From Candidatus Leptofilum gracile (GTDB lineage: Bacteria > Chloroflexota > Anaerolineae > Promineifilales > Promineifilaceae): a stretch of 64,000 bases of DNA. This document shows positions 19,251 to 28,334 of this stretch, piece by piece. Every line of letters starts with the position of its first letter. Position 1 is the first letter of the stretch. Both the position numbers and the translations under genes were made by a program. The DNA is taken from contig JADJOJ010000003.1 of the NCBI GenBank assembly GCA_016713825.1, positions 372,001 to 436,000 on the forward strand. Reading direction: 5' to 3'. The notes beneath the pieces were generated by a model. That model ran no database searches and was not told the DNA's origin. It was given only the letters and a program-made list of their open reading frames with translations.

Positions 19251-21662
19251 TTAGGCGTAGGCCAGGCTTTCCCGCACGCTGATGCGCGTCGCCTGCCGCG
19301 CGGGCCAGATAGCCGCCAGCACCGAAATGAGGATGATCGAAATGAGCCAGATGAGAACGGCCGTCCAGTTAAACGCAAAATCCAAATCAATCTCCAGCAT
19401 CGTTTGCCCCAGCAGGCGGGCCAGCGGCTGGCTGATGAAAAACGCCAGCGGCACCGCCACCAGCCAGCTCAGCACCCCTTGCAGCACCCCTTCCATGATG
19501 AACAGGGAAATAATTGTGGGCGACCGCGCCCCAATTGCCCGCATCACGCCAATCTCGCGGGTGCGCTCCACCACGCTGATGCCCAGCGAGCCCATCAGCC
19601 CCATGCCGCCCACCGTGGCCACCAGCGACGCCAGGCTGATAAACATGCCCACAATCGGGAAAAACTGGTTCTCAATGTCCAGCCGTTCCTCTGCTTTGGT
19701 GGCGCTGGTGAACAGATCAATGTCCATGCGGCGATCTTCAAACATGTTTTGCAGATTGGTGGATACGGCCGTTACCACCGCTTCATCCTGGCTCTCCGTC
19801 TGCACATACAGCAGCGACGCCCGGTCAATTTGGCCGATGGCCGCCATGACGGCGGGCAGCGGCGCGTACAGCGCCTCGGTCACAAAGCCGCCGCCGTACA
19901 CCACCTTGTAGGTGCCCACCACCAGCCATTCCGCCTCGCCCTGGTTGCCCAAATCCAGCCGAATGGTGTCCCCTACGCCGATGCGGTTTTCGTTGGCCGT
20001 CTCCTGGCTGATGATGAGCACCCGCTCGTCGCCTGGCTGGAGCCAACGGCCGTTTACAATTAACGGCTGCTGCATCTCGGTTTCAATCGGAATGCCCGTC
20101 AGCTGTGCCCCCAGCCCGGCCGAATCTTGCAGCCGCTCCCCCTCGCGCAAAATGGTGGCGTTGCGGGCGTACCACGCTTCGGCGTAGGCCACGCCCGGCA
20201 GCTCTTCGGCCAGCGTTTTCACCTGCTCCGCCCGCTGCACTTCGCCAAAGCCCAGGCGGATGTCGTAGCCGCGCCGCGCCAGATCGTTGTCCAGCGTGTG
20301 GTTCACGGAGGAGATGAGGCTCATCACCACCAAAAACATCACCCCGGCGGTGATCAGCACCAGCAGGGTCAGCAGCAGCCGCCCCTTGCGGCGAAACATG
20401 TTGCCCAGCGCCAGCGGGTAGGGGGAGGGCAGCAGCCGGGTGGCGGTCTGCTCCACAAATTGGTCCAGCTTACTGTTGCCAAAATCCGCCCCCAAGCCGT
20501 AGGAGGCGATCGCTTCGCGCACGGTGATGGCCGCCCCTTTGAGCACCGGCCAGAGGGCGGCGAGGAGGGGAACGGCCGTTGCCGCCACCACCTGCCACCA
20601 CACCGCCTGCGGCGAAAAGCGAAAATTGTTGTACTCAATGTTGAACAAATTGAGGAACCAGCGGCTGCTGTAAAACGCCGTCAGCGCCCCCAGCGGCAGC
20701 GAGATGAGCAGCGCCAGCAGCCCGTACACGCCAATTTCGGCCAAATACAGCCGGACGATTGTGCCCGACTGCCCGCCAATCGCCTTGATGACCCCAATCT
20801 GGTCGGTTTGCTGGGTGATGAGCGCCGTCATCGTGTTGGTCACCAGCACCACGCTCAAAAACAGCGAGACGACGGCCATCAGCTGGAGCACCAGCATGAC
20901 GCCCTCGACAAACATGCGCCCCCAATGTTCATCTGGCTCCTGGTAAATGGTGACGGCGACGCTGTAGCCCTGGTCGGCTAATCGCGCCCGAATCTCCCCG
21001 GCCATCTCCTCGGCAAAGTCGCGGCTGTACGGTTCCACCTGCACCAGCAGCTGGTTGTACCGGTCTTCGGGAATGCCAAAGCGGGCCAGCCCGTCGCCGT
21101 CGGTGAAGAAGTATGCCTGGCCGCCAAACGGGGGCGGCTGCACAAACGGATGGCGCACGGTGCCGTTGACGGTGAAGGCGCGGTCGCTGTTGGGCAGCTC
21201 AAAAATGATTTCGTCCCCCAGATTGGCGTCGAAATATTGGCTGGTCAGCCGCTCCACGCCGATTTCCAGGTCGCTGGGCCACGCGCCGCTGGTGAGCCGC
21301 ATCAGGTCGAAGGTCTGGTTGTCGTAGTCAGGGCGCATCACCAGGCTGCCAGACTGCCACGGCGCGTCTTCGCCCTGCTTGAAGCGCACGGTGATCAGGT
21401 TGACCGGGTCCACGTCCACCACGCCGGGCAGATCAGCCAGATCTTCAGCGGTAGCCTCGTCTACCAAATCGCGCAGGATGATGTTGAGGTGGGAGGGGGT
21501 GACGGCGCGGTGGGCGGCGTCCATGCCGCTGAGCAGCTGATCGACCATGCCAAAAATCGCGCCGATGGCAAAGACACCGGCGGCGATGCTGAGGATGGCC
21601 AGCAAGGTGCGGGTTCTGCTGTGCCACAGGTCGAACCATGCTTTGTACCAGAGGACGCTCAT
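19251..21662 (-). CDS. MacB/FtsX-type ABC transporter permease, double FtsX domain
   Basis: An 803-residue integral membrane protein. One TM lies near residue 15-37, then a periplasmic MacB_PCD-like domain, then three TMs (about 255-385) forming the first FtsX unit. A TM near 430-450 starts a second periplasmic domain, and three more TMs near residues 670-790 form the second FtsX unit (MGLMGSLGISVVERTREIGVMRAIGA). This is the LolC/E- and MacB-like exporter/mechanotransmission class. Its start ATGA overlaps the stop of the ATPase gene. Such pairs move lipoproteins, peptides or lipids; the cargo is unknown. No membrane-fusion protein gene is adjacent. Confidence 0.88.
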   Translation of the reverse strand: MSVLWYKAWFDLWHSRTRTLLAILSIAAGVFAIGAIFGMVDQLLSGMDAAHRAVTPSHLNIILRDLVDEATAEDLADLPGVVDVDPVNLITVRFKQGEDAPWQSGSLVMRPDYDNQTFDLMRLTSGAWPSDLEIGVERLTSQYFDANLGDEIIFELPNSDRAFTVNGTVRHPFVQPPPFGGQAYFFTDGDGLARFGIPEDRYNQLLVQVEPYSRDFAEEMAGEIRARLADQGYSVAVTIYQEPDEHWGRMFVEGVMLVLQLMAVVSLFLSVVLVTNTMTALITQQTDQIGVIKAIGGQSGTIVRLYLAEIGVYGLLALLISLPLGALTAFYSSRWFLNLFNIEYNNFRFSPQAVWWQVVAATAVPLLAALWPVLKGAAITVREAIASYGLGADFGNSKLDQFVEQTATRLLPSPYPLALGNMFRRKGRLLLTLLVLITAGVMFLVVMSLISSVNHTLDNDLARRGYDIRLGFGEVQRAEQVKTLAEELPGVAYAEAWYARNATILREGERLQDSAGLGAQLTGIPIETEMQQPLIVNGRWLQPGDERVLIISQETANENRIGVGDTIRLDLGNQGEAEWLVVGTYKVVYGGGFVTEALYAPLPAVMAAIGQIDRASLLYVQTESQDEAVVTAVSTNLQNMFEDRRMDIDLFTSATKAEERLDIENQFFPIVGMFISLASLVATVGGMGLMGSLGISVVERTREIGVMRAIGARSPTIISLFIMEGVLQGVLSWLVAVPLAFFISQPLARLLGQTMLEIDLDFAFNWTAVLIWLISIILISVLAAIWPARQATRISVRESLAYA

Positions 21663-22381
21663 GCGATTTCTGCCAGTTCGGGGGCTAATTTAGCGGCGGG
21701 TTGCAGGCGGGTGTCTTGGGCGATACGGCCGTTCACAATTTCCACCACCCGCTGCGCCTGGTTAGCCAACGTTTTGTCGTGGGTCACCATCAGCAGCGTT
21801 TTGCCCTGGTCGATGAGGTGGCTGAACAGGTCGAAAACGGCCGTAGACGTTTGCACGTCCAGATTACCCGTCGGCTCGTCGGCGACGATGAGCGGCGGGT
21901 CGTTGGCCAGGGCGCGGGCGATGGCGGCGCGCTGCTGCTGCCCGCCAGAGACCGCGCCGGGCAGCTTGTGGGCCTGGTCAGACAAGCCCACCATTTCCAG
22001 CAGGTGCAGGCCGCGTTCCCGCCGCTGCGCGGGGGGCAGGGTGCGGGCAAAATCCATCGGCAGCATCACGTTTTGCAGCAGGCTGAGGGCGGGCAGCAGC
22101 TGGAAAAATTGGAAGACGATGCCCAGCGCCTGGCCCCGCCACGCCGCCAGTTCGTTTTCGCTGAGATTGGGCAGGGAACGGCCGTTTACCACCACGCTGC
22201 CGCTGGTCGGATGGTCAATGCCGGTGATCATGTTCAGCAAGGTCGATTTGCCGTTGCCCGACGGCCCGACGATGGCCACAAACTCCCCGGCCGCAATCTC
22301 CAGGTCAATGCCGCGCAGCACCAGAATCTCTTCGTCGCCGACGGTAAAATTTTTGGTTACGTTTTCCAGTTTAACAATCAT
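21659..22381 (-). CDS. LolD/MacB-type ABC transporter ATP-binding protein
   Basis: A 240-residue ABC ATPase with Walker A GPSGNGKST (about residues 38-46), Q-loop FQFFQLLPALS, signature VSGGQQQR and Walker B LIVADEPTGNLD. It pairs with the overlapping FtsX-type permease. The start at 22381 (MIVKLENVTKNF) is chosen because the longer reading from 22456 translates a repeat-rich upstream region (GAGCCCTCTCCC palindrome near 22410-22436) and has no homology-like content. Confidence 0.9.
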   Translation of the reverse strand: MIVKLENVTKNFTVGDEEILVLRGIDLEIAAGEFVAIVGPSGNGKSTLLNMITGIDHPTSGSVVVNGRSLPNLSENELAAWRGQALGIVFQFFQLLPALSLLQNVMLPMDFARTLPPAQRRERGLHLLEMVGLSDQAHKLPGAVSGGQQQRAAIARALANDPPLIVADEPTGNLDVQTSTAVFDLFSHLIDQGKTLLMVTHDKTLANQAQRVVEIVNGRIAQDTRLQPAAKLAPELAEIA

Positions 22382-22500
22382 AAAAGTCCAGGTACATTTT
22401 GGCTTTCGGACGCGAGCCCTCTCCCTAGGAGGGAGAGTCACGTTTTCACGCATCATCGCCTGATCCAGGAGGCCTCTCAGTTTCCCGGGGTACTCCGCGG

Positions 22501-23928
22501 TTAAAGTTCTTCAAAGTAATCGCCGTGGTAGCCAAACAGCACCGCGTGCGGAATTTCGGCGCGGGCGCGTTCGCTGAAGCTGGCGGCGTCCAGCACCAGC
22601 AGGAAGGAGCGCCCTGCCGCCGCATCCAGCACCACGGAGAGCACCACGCCATCGTCTTCAGCGGTGCGGCCCGGTGCGCCGACAAAGACCGGTTCGCCGG
22701 GGTAGCAGTTGGGTTCGTACCAGGTTTGGGAACGGCCGTTTCTCACATCCACCTTCACCACCTGGTTGTAAAAGCCGTGCCGCTGCGCCGGATTGATGCT
22801 GGAGGCGTACACGTAGCGGTAGCTGGCGTCCATATTGTACCGGTCGTAATCAAAACGGGGCAGCTCCAGGCAGGCGTCGGACAGCACCTCGTAGGTGGCG
22901 CGGCGGTTTTTGTGTGGCCCGCGCAGCGGCAGACGGTAGCGGCGCAGTTCGCCAAACGGAATTTCGCTGTCTGGCTCGGCCAGCCGGTTCAGGTAAAAGG
23001 CGCTGATCACGCTGTCGTCTGGATACGCCACGATGTCCACCACCAGCTCATCCCCCTGCTCGAAGGCGTTGACGTGGTGGAAGGCAAAAAAGGGATCGCT
23101 GTCGATGCGGCCCACTTTTTCGCCGGTGTGCCGGTTGAGCAGCCAAAACGGCGTGCCCCGCTCCGGCTGCCAGCGGAAATTTTCGATAAACGGCCGTAAC
23201 CACAACAACAAATGAATCGGATTCACCACCAGCGGGAATTCCGACAGGATGGCGTAATTCTGGCTCAGGCCAAAGCTGTGCATGTAGGCCGGTCGCGTCG
23301 TGGGCATCTGGCCAATCAGCTTGGCCTGGGTGCTGCCCGTCAGCCCGTACAGCCGGTAATGGCTGATGGCGTGGTAGCGGGTGACGACGTTGTAGACGGT
23401 GTCGCCGTCGTGGTGGGGATGCACGGTGGTCATCTGCCCCACCTCATTTTCTTCGTACTTCAGCACGCCCGCCATCTCCAGCGTGTGTGGATCGAATTCC
23501 ACCTGGATGGGCGTTTCGGCCAGGGCCACAAAGCGGTCAGCGATTTTGGTCAGGCTCACTTTGGCGCTGTCGGTGATTTGCGGCGAGAAGACGGACATCA
23601 CCCGGCCAAAGAGCGAGCGGCAGGGGTCGGTGGCAAATTCGGAGTAGGCGATACGGCCGATTTCTTGTGCTTCCGTGTAGGCTCGATTGTGCAAAAATTT
23701 GTTGGCGTAGCTCACCTGCCCATCGCCAAAGGAAAATTTGTGCAGCATCGCCAGCCCGTCGAACCAGTGGCGGTAGCGCTGCTGACCCACGCGGAAAGTG
23801 CCGGGGCCGTTGCGCAGCAGCGTGCCGCTGAGCCATTCCGGCAGGCTGCCGCTGATGGGCAGGCGGTCGAGCGTTAGCTCCTCATTTTGGCCGAAGCCGG
23901 GCTGGAAGTAATCAGGAAGCTGGGACAT
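22501..23928 (-). CDS. Carotenoid oxygenase (RPE65/CCD family)
   Basis: A 475-residue seven-bladed-propeller carotenoid cleavage dioxygenase. Four iron-binding His regions are visible in order: TTVHPHHDGDTVYN, YMHSFGLSQNYAI, FFAFHHVNAFEQGDE and, at the C-terminus, LFGYHGDYFEEL. The N-terminal LLRNGPGTFRVG plus HWFDGLAMLHKFSF are typical. The enzyme splits carotenoids with O2 to apocarotenals or retinal. It overlaps the end of crtI by 17 bp, so it uses the product of that pathway. Start at 23928; an upstream in-frame ATG at 23970 is inside crtI and adds nothing conserved. Confidence 0.92.
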   Translation of the reverse strand: MSQLPDYFQPGFGQNEELTLDRLPISGSLPEWLSGTLLRNGPGTFRVGQQRYRHWFDGLAMLHKFSFGDGQVSYANKFLHNRAYTEAQEIGRIAYSEFATDPCRSLFGRVMSVFSPQITDSAKVSLTKIADRFVALAETPIQVEFDPHTLEMAGVLKYEENEVGQMTTVHPHHDGDTVYNVVTRYHAISHYRLYGLTGSTQAKLIGQMPTTRPAYMHSFGLSQNYAILSEFPLVVNPIHLLLWLRPFIENFRWQPERGTPFWLLNRHTGEKVGRIDSDPFFAFHHVNAFEQGDELVVDIVAYPDDSVISAFYLNRLAEPDSEIPFGELRRYRLPLRGPHKNRRATYEVLSDACLELPRFDYDRYNMDASYRYVYASSINPAQRHGFYNQVVKVDVRNGRSQTWYEPNCYPGEPVFVGAPGRTAEDDGVVLSVVLDAAAGRSFLLVLDAASFSERARAEIPHAVLFGYHGDYFEEL

Positions 23929-25426
23929 AAAATGGATTGGGTTGGCCAACGGCCGTTGGCCGCGGATCAATCAGTTCGGCGGCAATCTTGCCAGACGAGA
24001 GCACCGCCGGAACACCCGCGCCGGGGTGGGTGCCCGCGCCGACAAAGTACAAATTGTCGAACTCTTCCGAGCGGTTGTGCGGCCGCAGCCAGGCGGATTG
24101 CAGCAGGGTGGGCTTGACGGAAAACGCCGCGCCCCGGTAGCTGTTCAGGGTGTGCTGAAAGTGCAGCGGGTCGATGTGATGCTCGGCGATGATATTTTCT
24201 TGCAAGTCGGGCAGGTAATGTTGTTCCAGGAATTCCATGATGCGGTTGCGGTAGGGAACGGCCGTTTCCGTCCAATCCACATCCGCTTCCAGGTTGGGCA
24301 CCAAGGACAGCACGTAAAACGATTCGCAGCCCGGCGGGGCAATGCCCGGATCGGTGAGGCTGGGCATGTGCAAATAGAGGCCCAGGTCGCCGGGCAGCTG
24401 CTTTTTGCCAAAAATTTCCCGCATCATCTGCCGGTATTGGCCGTGAATGATGATGTTGTGGTGCTGAAGCTGGCTGTCCAGGTAGCGCCGTTTGGTGCCA
24501 AAGTAGATGACAAAGAGCGAATTGCTGTAGCGCAGCCAATCCAGCCGCCGGTTGCTGTATTTGCGCCGCTGGCTGGCCGGGATGAGATGGCGGTAGGTGT
24601 AGGCCACGTCGCCGTTGCACACCACCACGTCCGCTTTTTCCACGGTGCCATCCGCCAGCCGCACCCCGGTGACGCGCCGATTTTCCACCAAAATCTCTTC
24701 CACTTCGCTGTTGAGCCAGACGGTGCCGCCCTGCTCGGTAAACAGCTGCCCCAGGCCGCGCACCACTGCCCCGGTGCCGCCCAGCGCGTAATGCACGCCC
24801 CACTGCTTTTCAAACTGCACAATGAGGGTGTAAATCGAAGGCGTGTCGAACGGATTGCCGCCAATGAGCAGCGGGTGGAAAGAAAACGCCTGCCGCAAAA
24901 ACGGATCTTTGATGTTTTGCGAGACAAAGCCGTAGGTGCCCAAAAACGCTTGCAGGCGCATGACGGCGGGCATAATTTTGAGCATGTCGGTGAGCTTGAG
25001 GAACGGCTGGTCGGTGTAGGGATGGAACGCTTCGAAGATCGCCTGGGCGCGGCGGGCGAACTTTTGGTAGCCAGCCCGGTCGGCGGGGTTGAACTTGGCG
25101 ATTTGGTCCAGCATATCGTCGAGCTGGTGGTGGTAATCGAGGTAACGGCCGTTCCCATCAAAAATGCGGTAGAACGGGTCCAGCGGCACAAAATTGATGT
25201 AATCGGCCCGATTGCGCCCGGCAGCGGCAAAAATTTCGTCAAAAATGTAGGGGGCGGTCATCACCGTCGGCCCTCCGTCGAACTTGAAGCCGTTGATCTC
25301 GTACTGGTAAGCACGGCCGCCCAGTTGGTCTCGCTTTTCCACCAGGAGCACCTCGTGCCCTTTGGCGGCCAGGCGGTTGGCGGCTGCCAGCCCGCCGAAG
25401 CCGCTGCCTATCACAATTATTTTCAT
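23912..25426 (-). CDS. crtI: Phytoene desaturase (CrtI-type)
   Basis: A 504-residue FAD-dependent CrtI-family desaturase. The dinucleotide-binding motif VIGSGFGGLAAANRLAAKG starts at residue 5, followed by FKFDGGPTVMTAPYI. The C-terminal signature is GAGTHPGAGVPAVLSSGKIA. It converts phytoene to lycopene or neurosporene with hydrogens passed to an acceptor. The ATG at 25426 overlaps the stop of crtB (ATGA). A longer reading from 25510 is an artefact of overlap with crtB. CrtO/CrtN-like specificity cannot be excluded from sequence alone. Confidence 0.93.
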   Translation of the reverse strand: MKIIVIGSGFGGLAAANRLAAKGHEVLLVEKRDQLGGRAYQYEINGFKFDGGPTVMTAPYIFDEIFAAAGRNRADYINFVPLDPFYRIFDGNGRYLDYHHQLDDMLDQIAKFNPADRAGYQKFARRAQAIFEAFHPYTDQPFLKLTDMLKIMPAVMRLQAFLGTYGFVSQNIKDPFLRQAFSFHPLLIGGNPFDTPSIYTLIVQFEKQWGVHYALGGTGAVVRGLGQLFTEQGGTVWLNSEVEEILVENRRVTGVRLADGTVEKADVVVCNGDVAYTYRHLIPASQRRKYSNRRLDWLRYSNSLFVIYFGTKRRYLDSQLQHHNIIIHGQYRQMMREIFGKKQLPGDLGLYLHMPSLTDPGIAPPGCESFYVLSLVPNLEADVDWTETAVPYRNRIMEFLEQHYLPDLQENIIAEHHIDPLHFQHTLNSYRGAAFSVKPTLLQSAWLRPHNRSEEFDNLYFVGAGTHPGAGVPAVLSSGKIAAELIDPRPTAVGQPNPFYVPAS

Positions 25427-26400
25427 GCTGCCCCCTGTAAGGTAATTGGGTGAAACGGCCGTTGTCGGGTCTGCCACCACAAAGATGGAATGCGCCGCAG
25501 TTTGGCCCACTTACCGATGTGGGCGCGGCGTGTGAAAACGTCGTAATCGTGCTGCTCAATATCGTGCAAAATGGCGGCGTAAAAATCGGCCGCAGCGGCA
25601 ATGGCCAGCCGCCCTTCCCGGTTGAGCATGGCGATGCCCGGCCACGCCTCGCGGTACAGGCGGCGGTTGCGCTCAATCTGAAAGCGCATGAAGCTGCGCC
25701 ACTTTTCGGTGACAACGCCAGCCGCAATGTCCGCTTCGCTCAGGCCAAAGGCGGCCAGCTCTTCTTGCGGCAGGTACAGCCGCCCGCGCCGCCAATCTTC
25801 AGCCACGTCGCGCAAAATGTTGGTCATTTGTAGCGCCACGCCCAGCCGCACGGCGTAGGGAATCGCCTCTTCCCCCCGGTAGCCAATAATGTGCATGCTC
25901 ATCAACCCCACGGTGGAGGCAACGCCGTAGGCATACTCCGCCAGCTCGGCAAACGTTTCGTATCGGTTTTGCACCATGTCGCGGGCTACGCCGTCGATGA
26001 GCTGCTCGGCGTACAGCTGGGGGATGTGGTAGGTGGCGCTGGTGTCGCGCCAGGCGATGGCGATGGGGTCGTATTGATGATCATGGTTGTGCAGCGCCTG
26101 ATTGCGCCACGTTTGCAGGTCGCTTGGGGCGTGATTGTCTTCAGCGTTGTCTACAATGTCGTCGGTGGTGCGGCAGAAGGCGTAGAGGGCGCGCACGGCG
26201 CGGCGTTGGGGTGGGGGCAGCAGGCGAGAGGCGAGGTAGAAGGAGCGGCTGTTTTCGGCGGTAATTTGCTCGCAGTAGCCGTAGGCCTGGTCAATGAGGG
26301 AACTGGTGGTGGCGATACTGGCGGTTCGCCTGTGGTTGTTTTTGGCCTGATGAGCCAGATGGAGCAGCGGGTTTTCCCAGTCATTGATCATAGCGGTCAT
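25423..26400 (-). CDS. crtB: Phytoene synthase (squalene/phytoene synthase family)
   Basis: A 325-residue trans-prenyltransferase joining two geranylgeranyl-PP into phytoene. The first Asp-rich motif is TDDIVDNAED and the second lies in NILRDVAEDWRRGRLYLP, both needed for Mg-diphosphate binding; YGVASTVGLM is also typical. GGAGAA precedes the ATG at 26400. It leads a three-gene operon, crtB-crtI-carotenoid oxygenase, with 4- and 17-bp overlaps. The ~160-bp region upstream is A/T-rich with two TTTTGT-containing stretches (26490-26525), a possible regulatory region, but no promoter is certain. Confidence 0.93.
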   Translation of the reverse strand: MTAMINDWENPLLHLAHQAKNNHRRTASIATTSSLIDQAYGYCEQITAENSRSFYLASRLLPPPQRRAVRALYAFCRTTDDIVDNAEDNHAPSDLQTWRNQALHNHDHQYDPIAIAWRDTSATYHIPQLYAEQLIDGVARDMVQNRYETFAELAEYAYGVASTVGLMSMHIIGYRGEEAIPYAVRLGVALQMTNILRDVAEDWRRGRLYLPQEELAAFGLSEADIAAGVVTEKWRSFMRFQIERNRRLYREAWPGIAMLNREGRLAIAAAADFYAAILHDIEQHDYDVFTRRAHIGKWAKLRRIPSLWWQTRQRPFHPITLQGAA

Positions 26401-26561
26401 CTGATTTCTCCTGTCGTTAATGATGGCTGCCCCAGCATGAGGCGATGGTCAAAAAAAAAAGGCAAGGTTTCAGATGCAATACGAATATGCAAAGGTTTTG
26501 TACGTATAAAATCTATATTTTGTCTAAATTGGGCAAAAAAGGGTGCCAGTTGGCCGCTTGC

Positions 26562-27779
26562 TTAGGCCACCCAACCCCAAATGAAAAATTGGGCGGAAAA
26601 GTAAAGGTACAAAATCAGCGAGGGATACAAAATGAGGCGGTGAATTTTGCCGTTGGCACCCCACAGTGCCAGCAAGAAAAAGGTGGGGAAAAAGGCGAGG
26701 GCGTAGCGGGAAAAAGAGTAAAGCGGTTTAAATTCAGAGCTGGGCAGCAGCATGAACAGCAGCAGCAGGGCGGCATACAGTCCCCAGCCCAGCCGGTGCC
26801 GCCAGCGCCAAAAGGCGACGGCAGTGGTTGCCAGCAGCAGCAGGGTGATGAAAAAGTCGAACCAGAGGGTGAATTCGCCAACGCGACCTGGGCCTACCCC
26901 CACCATACCCGCCAGCGCCCGCAGTAAGTCGGTGCCGGGAATGCCGGTGCGCTGGAACCAATATTCGGCGTATACGTTGCCCAGCGGCGGCAGCCCGGCC
27001 CAGGCACGGTAGAGCAAGAACAGCGCCAAGCCAAAACCGGGCAAAAAGAGGGCAACGGCTTGACGGAGCAACCGCCAATCCCAACTGCCAACCGGATCAA
27101 TTTTCCATTTGCCCTGCCCCAAATGGCGCTGCCAAAAATGGTACGCCAGCGGCACCACCAGCACCCAGCCCGTCAGCCGGGTGAGCGCGGCCAGCAAGCC
27201 CAGCACCCCGGCCCATTCAAACTGGTCATAGCGGAACGCCAGCCAGAGTGAACCGAGCGTCAGCAGCAAAAAGAGCGATTCGGTGTACGGGGCAAAGAGG
27301 AAAAAAGCGGTGGGGAAGAGGGCGAAGTAGACCAGCAGCCGGGCGGCGTGTTCGGCACCGAGCAAATCGCTGCCTACGTTGTGCAGCAAAATGAGCAGCC
27401 CCAGCAGCGCGGCGTTGGAGATGAGAATTCCGGCGGCCAGGTGCGCGGCGTGGGTGCCGCCAAACAGCCCGCCCAGCGCCCGCATCAGCCAGGGGTAGAG
27501 CGGGGGGAAGACGGAATCTTCGGGGTGGGCATAGCCGTCGGCGGCGATGCGGGTGTAGTGCAGGGCATCGAACCGCTGCCACGGGCCGAGCAGCAGCCCG
27601 GCGGCACCGTCGTTGAGGATCGGTTGGTGGAGATACGGCCGTACCCCCTCATCCACCACATCCGGCACCGGGCTGGCCAGCTGCGCCATCAGCGCCCAGC
27701 CGCTCAAAAAGAGCCGCAGCAGTACAAAGATGAGGAGGGCATGACGCACGGCAGGCTGCCGCCACAAAGTTTTCAGCAA
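26562..27779 (-). CDS. PIG-V/Gpi18-like mannosyltransferase, integral membrane
   Basis: About 405 residues and roughly ten hydrophobic segments, in the GT-C layout. WQRFDALHYTRIAADGY (acidic loop-1 motif region), SVFPPLYPWLMRA and LFPTAFFLFAPYTESLFLLL match the bacterial Gpi18/PIG-V (COG5542) family, which transfers mannose from polyprenyl-phosphate-mannose to lipids or proteins outside the membrane. I prefer a TTG start at 27779, which has GGGAGA 6 bp upstream; an ATG at 27905 is possible but lacks a site. It lies alone, convergent with nothing and transcribed away from the VOC gene. Confidence 0.7.
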   Translation of the reverse strand: MLKTLWRQPAVRHALLIFVLLRLFLSGWALMAQLASPVPDVVDEGVRPYLHQPILNDGAAGLLLGPWQRFDALHYTRIAADGYAHPEDSVFPPLYPWLMRALGGLFGGTHAAHLAAGILISNAALLGLLILLHNVGSDLLGAEHAARLLVYFALFPTAFFLFAPYTESLFLLLTLGSLWLAFRYDQFEWAGVLGLLAALTRLTGWVLVVPLAYHFWQRHLGQGKWKIDPVGSWDWRLLRQAVALFLPGFGLALFLLYRAWAGLPPLGNVYAEYWFQRTGIPGTDLLRALAGMVGVGPGRVGEFTLWFDFFITLLLLATTAVAFWRWRHRLGWGLYAALLLLFMLLPSSEFKPLYSFSRYALAFFPTFFLLALWGANGKIHRLILYPSLILYLYFSAQFFIWGWVA

Positions 27780-27905
27780 AACGGTTCTCCCGGTGGACCA
27801 AGGTTGGTCGAATCGTATCAAGCCCCAGAACAATGGGCAAACAAACTGCCGGAAGATGTCATTAGTATGGTAAAGCGGGCATGACAGTCCGTTTTTTGAA
27901 CTCAA

Positions 27906-27935
27906 TTGCAGAAGCTATTTGGTTGCAGGTACAAT
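27906..27935 (+). promoter_or_regulatory. Promoter of the VOC-regulator genes, probably leaderless
   Basis: TTGCAG (27906-27911), 18-bp spacer, TACAAT (27930-27935). The ATG is at 27942, 6 bp after the -10 box, with no Shine-Dalgarno sequence. Confidence 0.5.
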
Positions 27936-27941
27936 GAATAG

Positions 27942-28334
27942 ATGACTTCCTTGATTGAACTCAAACGGACGAACACCATCCTGTACTGCCGCAATTGGCA
28001 GGAAACCGCCCATTTTTACCGCGAACAGCTGCGGCTGCCCGTGGTGTTTGCCAACGACTGGTTTATTGAATTGAGGCTAACGACCACCAGTTTCCTGAGC
28101 ATTGCCAACGCCGCCCGCGCCACGATTGACGCTGTGCAGGGCCAGGGCATCACCCTCACCTGGCAGGTGGACGACGTGGCCGCCGCCAGGGCCAAGCTGA
28201 AAGCAAGCGGCATCGACGTGACACCAATTCAGCAAAAATGGGGCTCGCAAGTTTGCTACTGCACCGACCCCGAGGGGCACCGGCTGGAGCTGTGGTCGCC
28301 CGAACCAGCTAACGAGGACAAGCCCGATGAGTGA
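27942..28334 (+). CDS. VOC-superfamily (glyoxalase/bleomycin resistance-like) protein
   Basis: A 130-residue vicinal-oxygen-chelate fold protein with two beta-alpha-beta-beta-beta units. The first has NTILYCRNWQETAHFYREQL and the second ITLTWQVDDVAAARAKLKASG, ending in CYCTDPEGHRLELWSP, where the Glu of LELW is the usual metal ligand. The first-module ligand is not obvious. Function (dioxygenase, glyoxalase, binding protein) is open. It overlaps the regulator gene by 8 bp, so the two are co-translated. Confidence 0.8.
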   Translation: MTSLIELKRTNTILYCRNWQETAHFYREQLRLPVVFANDWFIELRLTTTSFLSIANAARATIDAVQGQGITLTWQVDDVAAARAKLKASGIDVTPIQQKWGSQVCYCTDPEGHRLELWSPEPANEDKPDE

